DNA of 64,000 nt from Chrysochromulina tobinii. Taxonomy: Eukaryota; Haptophyta; Prymnesiales; Chrysochromulinaceae. Positions 10,628 to 19,982 of the stretch are shown piece by piece. The translations under genes were made by a program, and so were the position numbers. The notes under the pieces were generated by a model. The model saw nothing but the letters and a program-made list of their open reading frames with translations. It had not been told where the DNA came from and searched no databases. How positions within the stretch are numbered: the stretch's first letter is position 1; each line of letters opens with the position of its first letter. The stretch spans positions 1-64,000 of the forward strand of contig JWZX01003391.1 in NCBI GenBank assembly GCA_001275005.1. The letters are read 5' to 3'.

Positions 10628-11965
10628 ATGCGGAGCGCCGCGACAGAGGAAGCGGAAGCTCGGTCATCGGCCACTCCACTAGCCGGCCTGATCGAAGCCA
10701 CCACTGCGGACCGCATGGTCGAGGCGCTCAAGCGCAAGGTCGTCGACCTCGACAAGGAGCTGCAGACATCAGTCGAGAGGATTTCGTCGATCGAGCACTC
10801 GTTGGAGGTGGAGAAGCGCGAGCACCAGCTGACCACCTCGAAGCTGAGCGTACTGCTCAGGAAACGCTCCGCCGCCGCAGCCAACCTCAATGACGAGCCA
10901 CCTACCGACGTTTGCAGCCTGAGGCACCAGATTGGCTGCCTTCGCGAGCATCTCGCAGCCTCGCAGGTCCGTGAGAGTCGCTTGCAAGAGGTGTATGCTA
11001 ATCTGGCACGCCAGCACGAGCGGCTACGCGTGCTCACGCTCGAGGGCTTCCGTGCGCAGCGCTCAAAATCCAGCGATGCGCTCGACGTGAGTGCCAGCTT
11101 GGCTGACTGCGCTGCCGATGAGCATCATCATCATCATCAGCAGCAGCAGGAGCAACATCAGCAGCATCAGCCGCCGCCGCCGCAGCCGCCGCCGCAGCCT
11201 TCGCCTCTGCCTCTGCTGGACGGCTTGCGTGTGCCCGCAGCGGCTGACTGCCGACTAGTCGCACCTCAAATCGAGTCGCCCGTGGTGCGCGAGGCCTTAT
11301 GGCTTGCTGAGCATACGATACCCCTGGCCAAGTCGCTCTCGTGCGAGTCACTCCAAGTGACGCAGTGGGGAAGTCAGGGTCAGCAGTGGGGAAGTCAGGG
11401 GCAGCAGTGGGGAAGTCAGGGGCAGCAGTGGGGAAGTCAGGGGCAGCAGTGGGGAAGTCAGGGGCAGCAGTGGGGAAGTCAGGGGCAGCATCGCACCGAG
11501 CATGCTCAGCCTCGGGTCGGCTCGATGCCGCGCGCGGTCTCAATGCTGCACCCGCACGATAAGCCTCCTGAGAAGACGCCCTCGCTCCCCAAACCCGCTA
11601 GCATCGGCACTGCCTCGGGATCCGTCAATGGAACTGCATCGGGATCCCCGATAGAGGTGCATGCCACGCCGCCACAGCATCACGTGTTCGGCGCGCCCAG
11701 CGACGTCGCCGCTGCTGTGGCTGGTGGCGGCACCGGCGTCGGGGCTGGCGGCGGCAGCACTGGCGGCGGCGGCGGTGGCAGTGGCGGTGCGATGCCGCCT
11801 AGGGTCTCAGACTCGGTCCATGGGCAGGAGATGCTCGCGCGCGCGCCCAACGGCTACGCACGCGGCGCCATTAGCGTCGAGCCGCCTAAGCGTCAGCGCA
11901 ACGTGACCGTGACCTCGATCATCACCCCATCGGCGCGCGCGCCATCGCGCACCACTTCGACGTGA
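10628..11965 (+). CDS. Coiled-coil protein with tandem QWGSQGQ repeats
   Basis: I do not recognise the family. The ATG at 10628 is the first in frame and gives 445 residues. Residues ~15-160 are a strongly heptad-like coiled coil (DRMVEALKRKVVDLDKEL and onward). A His/Gln/Pro-rich low-complexity segment follows (~165-195), then six perfect-to-near-perfect copies of QWGSQGQ (11362-11487) and a glycine-rich tail. The C-terminal PPKRQRNVTVTSI may be a nuclear-localisation-like basic patch. It is followed by about 1 kb without a gene. Confidence 0.6.
   Translation: MRSAATEEAEARSSATPLAGLIEATTADRMVEALKRKVVDLDKELQTSVERISSIEHSLEVEKREHQLTTSKLSVLLRKRSAAAANLNDEPPTDVCSLRHQIGCLREHLAASQVRESRLQEVYANLARQHERLRVLTLEGFRAQRSKSSDALDVSASLADCAADEHHHHHQQQQEQHQQHQPPPPQPPPQPSPLPLLDGLRVPAAADCRLVAPQIESPVVREALWLAEHTIPLAKSLSCESLQVTQWGSQGQQWGSQGQQWGSQGQQWGSQGQQWGSQGQQWGSQGQHRTEHAQPRVGSMPRAVSMLHPHDKPPEKTPSLPKPASIGTASGSVNGTASGSPIEVHATPPQHHVFGAPSDVAAAVAGGGTGVGAGGGSTGGGGGGSGGAMPPRVSDSVHGQEMLARAPNGYARGAISVEPPKRQRNVTVTSIITPSARAPSRTTST
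11362..11487 (+). repeat. Six tandem 21-bp units encoding QWGSQGQ
   Basis: The unit cagTGGGGAAGTCAGGGGcag is repeated head to tail with almost no divergence, one base differing in the first copy. The near identity points to recent expansion. The unit length keeps the reading frame. Confidence 0.95.
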
Positions 11966-12981
11966 GGCAGCTTACCGACGGGACGACCTGCCACGCACCT
12001 TGCATCACTCTGCTCTCGTGCGTTAGCTCCTCGTGCGCCGCAACCAAGGATGAAGACATATGGCATCTGATGAGGAGTCGGCCCGTCCATATGGCCCTGC
12101 CTTGCATGCAAGTGCTCATCACGGCGCCCCGTGGCCGGCCCTTCCATATGGCCCTGGCTTGAGGAATCAACCTCTCACACTCGACGATCTCCGCGACGCG
12201 GCATCTCTGCTTCGTGTACTTTATGCGGTCTGCGTTCTCTGATTCTGGGCAGGCATCCAAAAGTAGGTACGACGGGACGGACACTGGTCGAATGCGGGCG
12301 CGCAACCCTTGAAACCAGGCACGACCGCCGCACGACGGTGTTCACAGTGCAGTGTCCGGACCAGGACTACACGTGCGTGGTACCTATACGGGAAAACGCA
12401 CGACACCGGTGTGATAGAGAGGGTTAACGATGTTCGAGTAAAATCCGACTACACGATGTTTCCTGATTCCTCACTCATGGTCATGCCTCCAGACCTCATC
12501 GCCGCCCGCCCGCGGCGCGTGTAGCGTCTACAGTGTAGGGCCGTACATGAGGGTGTAGCGTATACCCGTGACGGCGGCGTGTTATCTGTAAATATGACGG
12601 CGAGTGCGGGTCTTGTCCATACGCGGCGCGCGCGCGCCATGCGTAGCCGAACCGGACCCGACCCGGACGTCGGGGAAGTGGACGGAAGTCGGAACGCCGC
12701 GTGGCGCGAGGCGTCACGGCGTTCACAAGGCGCTGTGCCGCTGTCTCTTCAACTCCGGGACTGTCCGCGCGGTACGTGGGTATCCGGTGGACAAACATTA
12801 ACATAACACGTTAAACCGTTACCGGGTCGGAACCAACTAATATAATTAGACGATTTGACCTAAACGCTAAGCGTAACATCTAACAAGGGGCTACAATTTA
12901 CTCGCGTCGCTGAAACATTGGCAGATGCCGAAGAAGTGACATGTCGCGCAAGACTCACCGGTGTGTAAAGCCACCATCGCC
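11966..12981. other. Intergenic region of about 1 kb without a recognised gene
   Basis: It lies between convergent genes. Only short unsupported open frames occur. A CCATATGGCCCTG motif occurs twice (about 12088 and 12149). GC content falls towards 12800-12900, where it becomes AT-rich. No RNA gene was recognised. Confidence 0.5.
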
Positions 12982-15545
12982 CTAGCGCCCGGGCCTCGCG
13001 CTGTTCGGCCTGCGCGGAGTGCCCGACACGGTCGCTCTGGTGCTGGCGCGCGCCGTGAGTGGCGTGGCTGCCGCAGCTCCCCCTGGGGGAACGGGGGCGG
13101 CGGTGCTTGGTCTCCGGGGGCTCTTGGAGATCGCATCTCCCGTCTTGACGCGACGCCTCTCCTCGATGAAGCCGGCAACTTCGATCTCGAGCGCCTCCTC
13201 GAGCTCCGTGGCGGCGGTGGCGGCCGCCGCTGCAGCGGCGCGCGTCGAACCGGGCGTGACGACGGGCGTCGGCTCCACGACCGGCGGACCCACACGCACA
13301 TTGAGCAGCGCCGCCTGCCGCTCAGTCATAAGTAGATCAGCTGCCTCTCGCTCCGCGTACACTGCCGCGAGGCCCGTCGGAGCGCCCGAGACGCGCAGCG
13401 TCGTACCGGGCGCGCCCAAGCTCCGCTGCGTACCGTCGGGCAGCGTCGTGCCGGGCACTTGGAAGTGGACGGAACCCCTCGCAGAGCCCTTGTGCGCGCT
13501 CGATACAGCGCTCGAGCCAGGCCGAGGAGCGCTTGCCTGCGTCTTGGGCTGCATGGGCGGCGCCGGGGCAATCATGGAGGCTCGCGCCGCGTTCGCGCCG
13601 CCGAGAGAGCGGCTGGGCGCCGCCGTCTTGAGCGCGCCGCCGCTGCCCGTGCTGCCGGTGCCTGGCCCCTCGACGCCTTCGTCGCCCTCGACGGAGAGGG
13701 TGTGCAGCTTCTCGAGGCGCGATTCGCTCGCCTTGAGCAGCCCCATCACGTACGCCTCGAGGGCCGCACTGTCATCGACGCTGGCCGCGCCTGCGCCTGT
13801 GCCTGCGCCTGTGCCTGCGCCTGCGCCTGCGCCCGGTACGGCGCCCACGCCCGGATCTGTCGCGCTATGATCGCCCATGATGGCCGCGTTCTCCGCGGCA
13901 AAAGGAGCGGGCGGCTGCATGGCTCGTCTGCTCATGTGGTCGTCTGGGGCGGGCCCAAGTGCGGGTACGCACGACGCGACGCGGCGCAGTACCGCGGCGA
14001 GTCCGGTGGCAATCTGCAGCTGCAGCTGGTGCGCCTCCACCGCCCGCTCCTCGTGCAGCCGCAGCCGAAACGCCGCACGCGTCAAGTTAGGCTCGAGTTC
14101 TTTGAGACTAGCCTCCGTCTGCGCGGTGGTGGTGCCGCTGTAGCGCAGCTCCGCCAAGCGGCCGGTAAGCAGTTGCAGATGGGCTACGCCGTTCGTGCGC
14201 TTCGCCTGCAGCCGCTCTTGCTCGGCGAGCAACCCGCGCCGCGCCTCATCACGAGAGACGAACTTTTCGATGATCGATTGCATGCCGGCGTCGACGTCGG
14301 CCGTTTCGGCGCCAGCGGCCCGTGCCATCTCCGCAAAGCTCGCCTCGAGCGCCTGAGCGCGCGCGCCGCTGCCCTCGAGCTGGCTCATGTAGATCACATT
14401 CGCCTTCTTTTGAACATCATCCGCGCGCAGCAGATTCTGCTGCACCGAGGAGCCGCCGTGGCCGCCCACGCTCACGAGCACACCATGGGCCGCATGGGCC
14501 GCGGCCCCCTTGCCACTGTGGCTCCCGCTCGCGGCGGAGCTCGGCCGGCGCGGCTTGTCCTCGAGCATCGCCTCGCGCATCGCCTTCTGCTTCCGAGCAC
14601 GCGCCTGCTGCACGGCCTCCCACCTGGCCGCCTTCTCCCTGAGGAGCTCGATCTCCTCCCGGCGAGATTGTAGCTTTCTCGCGTACGTGGCGCGGTTGGT
14701 CGCGAGGACGGTGGCGGTCTCTCGCTTACCCGTCTGCGCGAGCGTCACCGCGCCGCGCGCGTACAACTCGAGCTGGTGCAGCTCCTTGTCTCCTTATCCA
14801 TCTGAAGACCATGGTCACGCAGCGTATCGATGTGAGCCAGAAGCGCCGCGTGCGCGTCGCGCAGCCGGAAGAGCATCATCTCGAGCGTCTCGGTATACAC
14901 GTCGACTTCCTCGAGCCGCGGCTCGAGCTCGATCACCTGGCGCTCTACCGCCACTCGCGCCGTCTCGAGCACCACCTGCGGATGGTTGCCGCCGAGCTGC
15001 ACCGAGAGCTCGAGCAGTGCGCGTGAGCTCGCCTCGATGGACGCGAGCCTCGCGTCGAGCTTGTCGAGGGCCGAGCTGCCCGCGTCCGATTTGAGCGTCG
15101 GACTACGCGCCCGGCCATCCTTCTTCTCGGCGGCCAAGGGCACGAGCGAGATCGCGTAGTTCTCCTGCGCGAGCCGCTCGAGCTGCTGCTGCATCTCCTC
15201 TGCCTGGCTCGCCAGCTCGCTGAACTGCAGGCGCAGAGTGTTGACCCGCTTCTCCGCGAGGTCGGCCTCGATGCTCTGGAGCGCCTGGCGCTGCACGACC
15301 CGCATCCCCATGCCCGCCTCATCGGCGGCCAGCGCCGACGCGACCAGCGGGTACCGATCGCTTAGGAGCGCTCGCCGCTTGAAAGTGGCGTCCTTCATCT
15401 TCTCGTGCTGCTCCCTGGCGGCGGCCGCGATGCCAGGTGACTTGGCCGGCTCCTGCGCGGTACAAGGTGACTTGGCCGGGTCCAGCACGAGGCCAAGCGC
15501 CGCGCGCTGCTCGGGGCTGAAGGGTTGCGGCCTATAAACGTCCAT
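12982..15545 (-). CDS. Coiled-coil protein of the outer-dynein-arm docking type (CCDC151/ODAD3-like), frameshifted
   Basis: The protein starts at ATG 15545 and is in two frames: 15545 to about 14795, then about 14766 to 12982. An 8-bp tandem duplication (ctccttgt/ctcctt, 14782-14795) separates them; removing 8 bp gives an uninterrupted 851-residue product, joining MDKE to LHQLELYARGAV. Long coiled coils fill the N-terminal ~450 residues. The segment YMSQLEGSGARAQALEASFA, followed by IIEKFVSRDEA, resembles the conserved core of the ODA-docking coiled-coil family (CCDC63/114/151), which attaches outer dynein arms to axonemal doublets. The C-terminal ~300 residues are Ala/Gly/Pro/Thr-rich and disordered. 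The family call is by eye and could be another axonemal coiled-coil. It is divergent from the aldo/keto reductase gene. Confidence 0.5.
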
Positions 15546-15593
15546 TGCTGGGAGCCTCTCTCTCGTGAACTGCTGGGAGCCTCTCTCGTGAAC
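15546..15593. repeat. Tandem 25-bp duplication in a bidirectional promoter
   Basis: TGCTGGGAGCCTCTCT..CGTGAAC occurs twice (15546-15570 and 15571-15593), differing only by one CT. It lies in the 171-bp gap between the divergent starts at 15545 and 15717. Confidence 0.85.
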
Positions 15594-15716
15594 TGTTCTG
15601 CATCAAGAGAGAGAGAGGCGTACCTTTCATCGCGCACACTCTCCGGACCCCAAGCACGGGGCCTCGAATTCATTTCACAGGACGGAGGCGTGACCCTTTT
15701 GGGGGCACGCCTCATC

Positions 15717-16534
15717 ATGGAGAATTCCAACCTATGCAAGGTTGGGTTGGGCTTGATCTGGTGCGGCCGCCAATGGCCGCCAAACAACCAGGGCTGGCAG
15801 CGCCCGAGCGATGAGCAAATCGACCTCATGCTGAGCACCGGCTTCGACCTGCTGGGTGACGGAGCGAAGCTCATGCTGGATACGGCCAGCGGCTACGGCG
15901 AGTCAGAGCAGCGCGTAGGGTCCTGGCTCACCAACAATGCCACATTGGCGAGCCGCTGCGTCATCGCGACAAAGTTCGGGGAGACCTTCAACTGCTCCAC
16001 GGGCGAAACGACGACCTGCCACACCGCGGCTGGGGCAATGACGGTGCTGGAGGCCAGCCTCCTCACGCTGAGCCGACCGATCGACCTGTTCTACTCACAC
16101 ATCACCTCGCAGCTCACGGAAGCCCAGGCTGAGGCTGTGCTCGCTGACGACGGGCTACGGCATGCTCTCGTCTCTGCCAAGGCCGAGGGCAAGGTTGGAA
16201 TGCTGGGCACCTCCTGCAGCTATCCCAACGTGGTGCGCACGGCCTTGCGCAAGGGCTGGCTAGACGAGCTTGCGGTGGTGCAGCTGCCTGCCAGAACTTG
16301 CGTGGCAGAGCCCGAGCTAATCGCCGAGCTACGTGCGGCAGGCAAGTTGGTGATTGCCAATTCTCCCGTTCGGCGGGTGTTGGCAGCCCCCGATGAGGCG
16401 GTTACGAACGAGCGGCGGTTACGAACGAGCTGATGGCAGCGTGCCCGGAGGTCGCGTGCGTGCTTGTGGGGACAGGGAAGCAAGAGCGGTTGAGGCATAT
16501 AGCTGGATGCATCCTGTCTTCCAGTTCCGCGTGA
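15717..16534 (+). CDS. Aldo/keto reductase family protein, frameshifted by a 17-bp tandem duplication
   Basis: Aldo/keto reductases are TIM-barrel, NADPH-dependent carbonyl reductases. The start at 15717 gives MENSNLCKVGLGLIWCGRQW. Visible family features are an aspartate and tyrosine in LDTASGYGESE, a lysine in VIATKFGE, a histidine in LFYSHITSQ, and the late cofactor-binding segment VACVLVGTGKQERLRH. The last is only reached after removing one copy of GGCGGTTACGAACGAGC, present twice in tandem at 16397-16413 and 16414-16430. As written, the frame stops at 16433; with one copy removed it continues to 16534, giving 266 residues. Whether the duplication is real or an assembly artefact cannot be told. 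It is divergent from the docking-complex-like gene. Confidence 0.8.
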
Positions 16535-16801
16535 CCCCACGGTGACGGGTCTTCTTACTTCAACTTGGAACTTCTAGTTCTACGGAGTTTTAATCGTTAT
16601 AAACGGCGCGCGAGAGAGGACAATATTCGTCTGACATTTATACGTTCTGTGCTGAATGCTGCGGCGGCAGACCTGCGGGACGCCCCCGACTACTATCTCA
16701 ACTGAACTCCAGACTCTTTCCTATAGATCGGATCGCAACGCTTTTCACAGCCGTGCCGTGCTACGAGATGAATTGTGACGTGTTTTACATTCGTGTGATC
16801 C

Positions 16802-17437
16802 TCATTGGCCAAATGAGATACTGTACGAGCCAGTGTTCGGGTCCTTGACGGCCTTGAAATTGTCGAGGCTCAAGCCGAACTTGCCGAGCACCGAGTTGCC
16901 TAGATCCTTAAGCTTACCCAGCATCTCCTCTTTTTGCTTCTCGAGCTTTTCCGCTGACGCCTTCTCGAGGCGCGAGACGGCGGCGACGAGGCCCTTGTCG
17001 GATGGGTCGAGTGCGGCAGCGGTCTTGGCGTCCTCGAGCGCCTCGGTCGGCTGGTCGAGCGCCTCGCGAGCCAGCGCGCGGCGCACGAGAGCCTTTGTGT
17101 ACTGCGGCTGCAGCTCGAGTGCCGCCGTGCAGTCATCGACCACACCCTCATGCTCGTCGATCTTGGCGAAAGCCGCGGCACGATTGGCGAAGAATACGGC
17201 ACGTTCGGGTTCGTCCGGCGGCATCACCTCGATCGCGTGTGTGTAGCAGTCGATCGCTGCGTCCCACTCCTGTGCCTTGAAATGCACATTGCCGCGCTCC
17301 TTGTGTGCGCGGGCCTCGGCGAGTATTTCTTCGGGCACGGGCACGGGCACGGGCAGTGGCGGCGGAGGCGGTGGCGCTGGTGCCTCTTTGCTTTTGTCGT
17401 GGTGATGCGCCACGTCGTCCGTGCTGATGCTCGCCAT
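16802..17437 (-). CDS. TTC1: Tetratricopeptide repeat protein 1 (TTC1) homologue
   Basis: A 211-residue protein with an N-terminal proline-rich stretch, then three TPR units at about residues 37-150 (ARAHKERGNVHFKAQEWDAA, AVFFANRAAAFAKIDEHEGV, TKALVRRALAREALDQPTEA). A charged helix and the C terminus KFGLSLDNFKAVKDPNTGSY follow, which is highly characteristic of TTC1. TTC1 is a cytosolic co-chaperone adaptor reported to bind HSP90/HSP70 and Ras/G-alpha16. Length is shorter than human TTC1 (292 residues) because the N-terminal acidic tail is short. The region upstream of the ATG (17446-17482) carries GTGTGAAC and GTGTGAC elements similar to the recurrent motif described elsewhere. Confidence 0.9.
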   Translation of the reverse strand: MASISTDDVAHHHDKSKEAPAPPPPPPLPVPVPVPEEILAEARAHKERGNVHFKAQEWDAAIDCYTHAIEVMPPDEPERAVFFANRAAAFAKIDEHEGVVDDCTAALELQPQYTKALVRRALAREALDQPTEALEDAKTAAALDPSDKGLVAAVSRLEKASAEKLEKQKEEMLGKLKDLGNSVLGKFGLSLDNFKAVKDPNTGSYSISFGQ

Positions 17438-17518
17438 TTCGCTCTGCGAAGAGGTCCTGAAGAAGTGTGAACTAGAAGTGTGACAGAAGAAAAAAATCCT
17501 ATCAAACGACCTGGGGAC

Positions 17519-19552
17519 CTACGGAGACGCTGCCCGCGCTACGGTAGACACTGGACGGAACACCGCGCTGCCAACCTGGTAAGGCGGAGCAGACATCGCA
17601 CCAGTCCTCGCGCCCATCGTGACCCCGCGCCCGCCGAGGTCGGAGGCTTCGGTCGCTGCAGGCCCTCCAGCGACGCTGACGCTCGAGGCAGTGGAGCCCG
17701 CGGGCGCCACGTCTTCAAATGTGGCCGGCGCGACGGCCGGTCGCTGCAGTGGCTCCTCCTCGTCCTCCTCGAGTACCTCTGTTTGAGGCTTCCATGCTAG
17801 AGGCCTCGGGGCTGGTTGAGCTGGAGGTGCTAGCGCGGGCGCCGTCGATAATGCGGATGCCCTGAACAGGCCAGGGCGCATGCCATCCTGGCGAACTTCT
17901 GGCATGCGAATGTGCAGTTTGACCAAGTCGCCCTTCGGTGCACGTACCTCTGGAGCCCTGTCGCGCTGCTTCTCCTCTCCGAGTCGGATCATTGCGCTCC
18001 CCTCCGCAACGTCTTGGTGGCGTATGGCGTCCATGCTACGAGCGTCGGCCTCGGTGACCTTTTTGTGCGCTTCCATCCCCCATTTTCCGTCATGTATGCG
18101 GCTCTCTGATAGAAATGTCCGCACGCCCGTCTTGCCACGAGTGTGTCCCGCGACCCGCGCCTGCAGTGACACCTGCTGCGACGCTGCGTCAGCGACCGAC
18201 TGCGCCTTGAGAGCGAGCGTGATGCGTCTACAAAACACCCTCATGTACGCCGAAGCTCTTAACATACCCTGGAGGTTGAGCGAGGGCAGCTGGGCGACTG
18301 CATCTTCCACCACGTGAACGTGCGCACGTGCCTCGGCAAATGATCCTGCGAGCGCGGCGTCTTTTGAGCGCTGCAACACCTCGTTGAGATGCTTCTTCAC
18401 CATTTGTTCCACCTCCTGCAACCGGCTCCTCGCGTGGCGCGCAGCAGCTGAGCTGCCCACGGACTCGAGGTGCCGCAGCTGTTGCAGCTGGCGTTCCGGC
18501 GCGTCGTACTGCTTTTCCTTGATATTCTTCAACCATTCGTCGGCCATGTCGATTCGAGCAAGCTTCGTCTTCTCGGGACGAGACAATGGACGGAACGTCG
18601 CTGCTCGCCGCCAGAAAACTTCCCCGACATGGGTCTCGTGAAGGGCAGTACAGTGGCGGCGGCCGGATTTGGCAGGCGACGGCGATCGCGGGCGGGTGAG
18701 AAGGAGTCCATCCGCGGGCGGCAGCTGGAAGACAGTCGGCCGCGCTGACTGAAGGTGGGGAGGTGAAGGAGGCGAGCGATGTGCCACGACTTTGCCAGCC
18801 TCGAGTGAGTCGAGCATGCTCACACCCCACGTGCTCGTGAACGCACCAAGCTGGAAGCCTGCAAACTCGATATCTTCGTACTCTCGCCAAACGAACCCTG
18901 CTTCGGCCGAGCCTCGGGCGACTTGATCGAAAAGCTGGTACAAGAAGGTAGCGAAGACCTGTGCGTCGCTGCCCACAGACCAAGCTTCGACGAGGGCAAA
19001 CAAGCCCGCCTCGAACTGGCGACGAGAAATGCCCGCAGCTGCTCCGTGAGGTTGCTGAGAAGTGCCAACATTCCGATGCCACTCCTCCTCTGCGACCCTC
19101 CGCGCGTCGGACTCGTTCCAGAGCTCGTACAGAGCTTTGAAGAGCTTCATCGAGACGATGACGTACTGTTCCCTATCCATGAGAGCATCATCCGACGCCC
19201 CAGAAGTTGCAGCCGTCCACAAGAGTGAGAACACTGCCTTGACGCGCGGGTCGTCGCGTGGAGGATGAAATTCACGTGTTCGAATTCGTGCGCTCCCCTG
19301 CGCGTAGGGCCGCAGCCATATGCGCTGCGGGCACTGGTACTGATTCACATGCAGTCTCTTGTGGTTGTGGAGCCTTGGCGGTGGTCTGTGGCTTGGCGGC
19401 GGCACTGAGCCGCTCGATGAGCCGCGACGCAGACTCTCCGCCTCCGCAGCGGTCGCCTGGATCAATGCCGCAGCCGCCTCGAGCGCCTCCCTCACCGCCT
19501 GGTCATATCGGTCGTGCTCGTCGTCCATTCTCGGCGCTTCGGCCGAGGCCAT
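17519..19552 (-). CDS. Conserved-looking protein of unknown function, possibly flagella-associated
   Basis: An uninterrupted 677-residue protein; I do not recognise the family securely. Residues ~70-260 look globular and may resemble EF-hand-like helical domains of ciliary proteins (YVIVSMKLFKALYELWNESD, RRVAEEEWHRN, RRQFEAGLFALVEAW), but no canonical calcium loop is present. Residues ~340-480 are charged and helical (DEWLKNIKEKQYDAPERQLQ). The C-terminal 150 residues are Ala/Pro-rich and low complexity. It is transcribed in the same direction as TTC1, with only 81 bp between its stop and the TTC1 ATG, so the TTC1 promoter must be very compact. Confidence 0.6.
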   Translation of the reverse strand: MASAEAPRMDDEHDRYDQAVREALEAAAALIQATAAEAESLRRGSSSGSVPPPSHRPPPRLHNHKRLHVNQYQCPQRIWLRPYAQGSARIRTREFHPPRDDPRVKAVFSLLWTAATSGASDDALMDREQYVIVSMKLFKALYELWNESDARRVAEEEWHRNVGTSQQPHGAAAGISRRQFEAGLFALVEAWSVGSDAQVFATFLYQLFDQVARGSAEAGFVWREYEDIEFAGFQLGAFTSTWGVSMLDSLEAGKVVAHRSPPSPPHLQSARPTVFQLPPADGLLLTRPRSPSPAKSGRRHCTALHETHVGEVFWRRAATFRPLSRPEKTKLARIDMADEWLKNIKEKQYDAPERQLQQLRHLESVGSSAAARHARSRLQEVEQMVKKHLNEVLQRSKDAALAGSFAEARAHVHVVEDAVAQLPSLNLQGMLRASAYMRVFCRRITLALKAQSVADAASQQVSLQARVAGHTRGKTGVRTFLSESRIHDGKWGMEAHKKVTEADARSMDAIRHQDVAEGSAMIRLGEEKQRDRAPEVRAPKGDLVKLHIRMPEVRQDGMRPGLFRASALSTAPALAPPAQPAPRPLAWKPQTEVLEEDEEEPLQRPAVAPATFEDVAPAGSTASSVSVAGGPAATEASDLGGRGVTMGARTGAMSAPPYQVGSAVFRPVSTVARAASP

Positions 19553-19982
19553 GCTGTTGCGTATTGCCTCGCGACGCGCTCGCTCGTGCTCGCGATATTT
19601 TGAACATCTGACTAGATACGGACTATAATATCTACCGGTACGGTAAAAAGACTCCGGGGGAGCCTATATACTAAGTATCGGTTCGCGATTCCTAATTGAT
19701 CCACTCATCACAGAGATGACACTGGTACCTGGTGTACAATTATTAGGATCGGTAACACGGCGCACGGCAACTTACCTTCGGCTTCGCGTGTACGCGTGAT
19801 GACACAATTCGCGTTCTGGAGAAAACGCCGCTGGCACCCGAATCGGACAGAAGTGAACCCTCTATAGTCCCTAACGACTGAGACACTCATCATTGTCAAC
19901 AACCCCGCCCCGCGCACACACAATCATCCACATTGACCCGGGACCCGGGCGGGTTGCTGGCGCGCATATCTCTGCACGTCGC
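19553..19982. other. Intergenic region with one copy of a dispersed motif
   Basis: It lies between the start of one minus-strand gene and the stop of another. It is relatively AT-rich. It carries GGTAAAAAGACTCCGGGGGAGCC (19642-19664), related to segments at 49101 and 62555. No gene was seen. Confidence 0.5.

Noticed and set aside
13459-14673. Long plus-strand frame antisense to the docking-complex-like gene
   Set aside because: Arg/Ala/His-rich composition typical of a shadow of a GC-rich gene; no domain.
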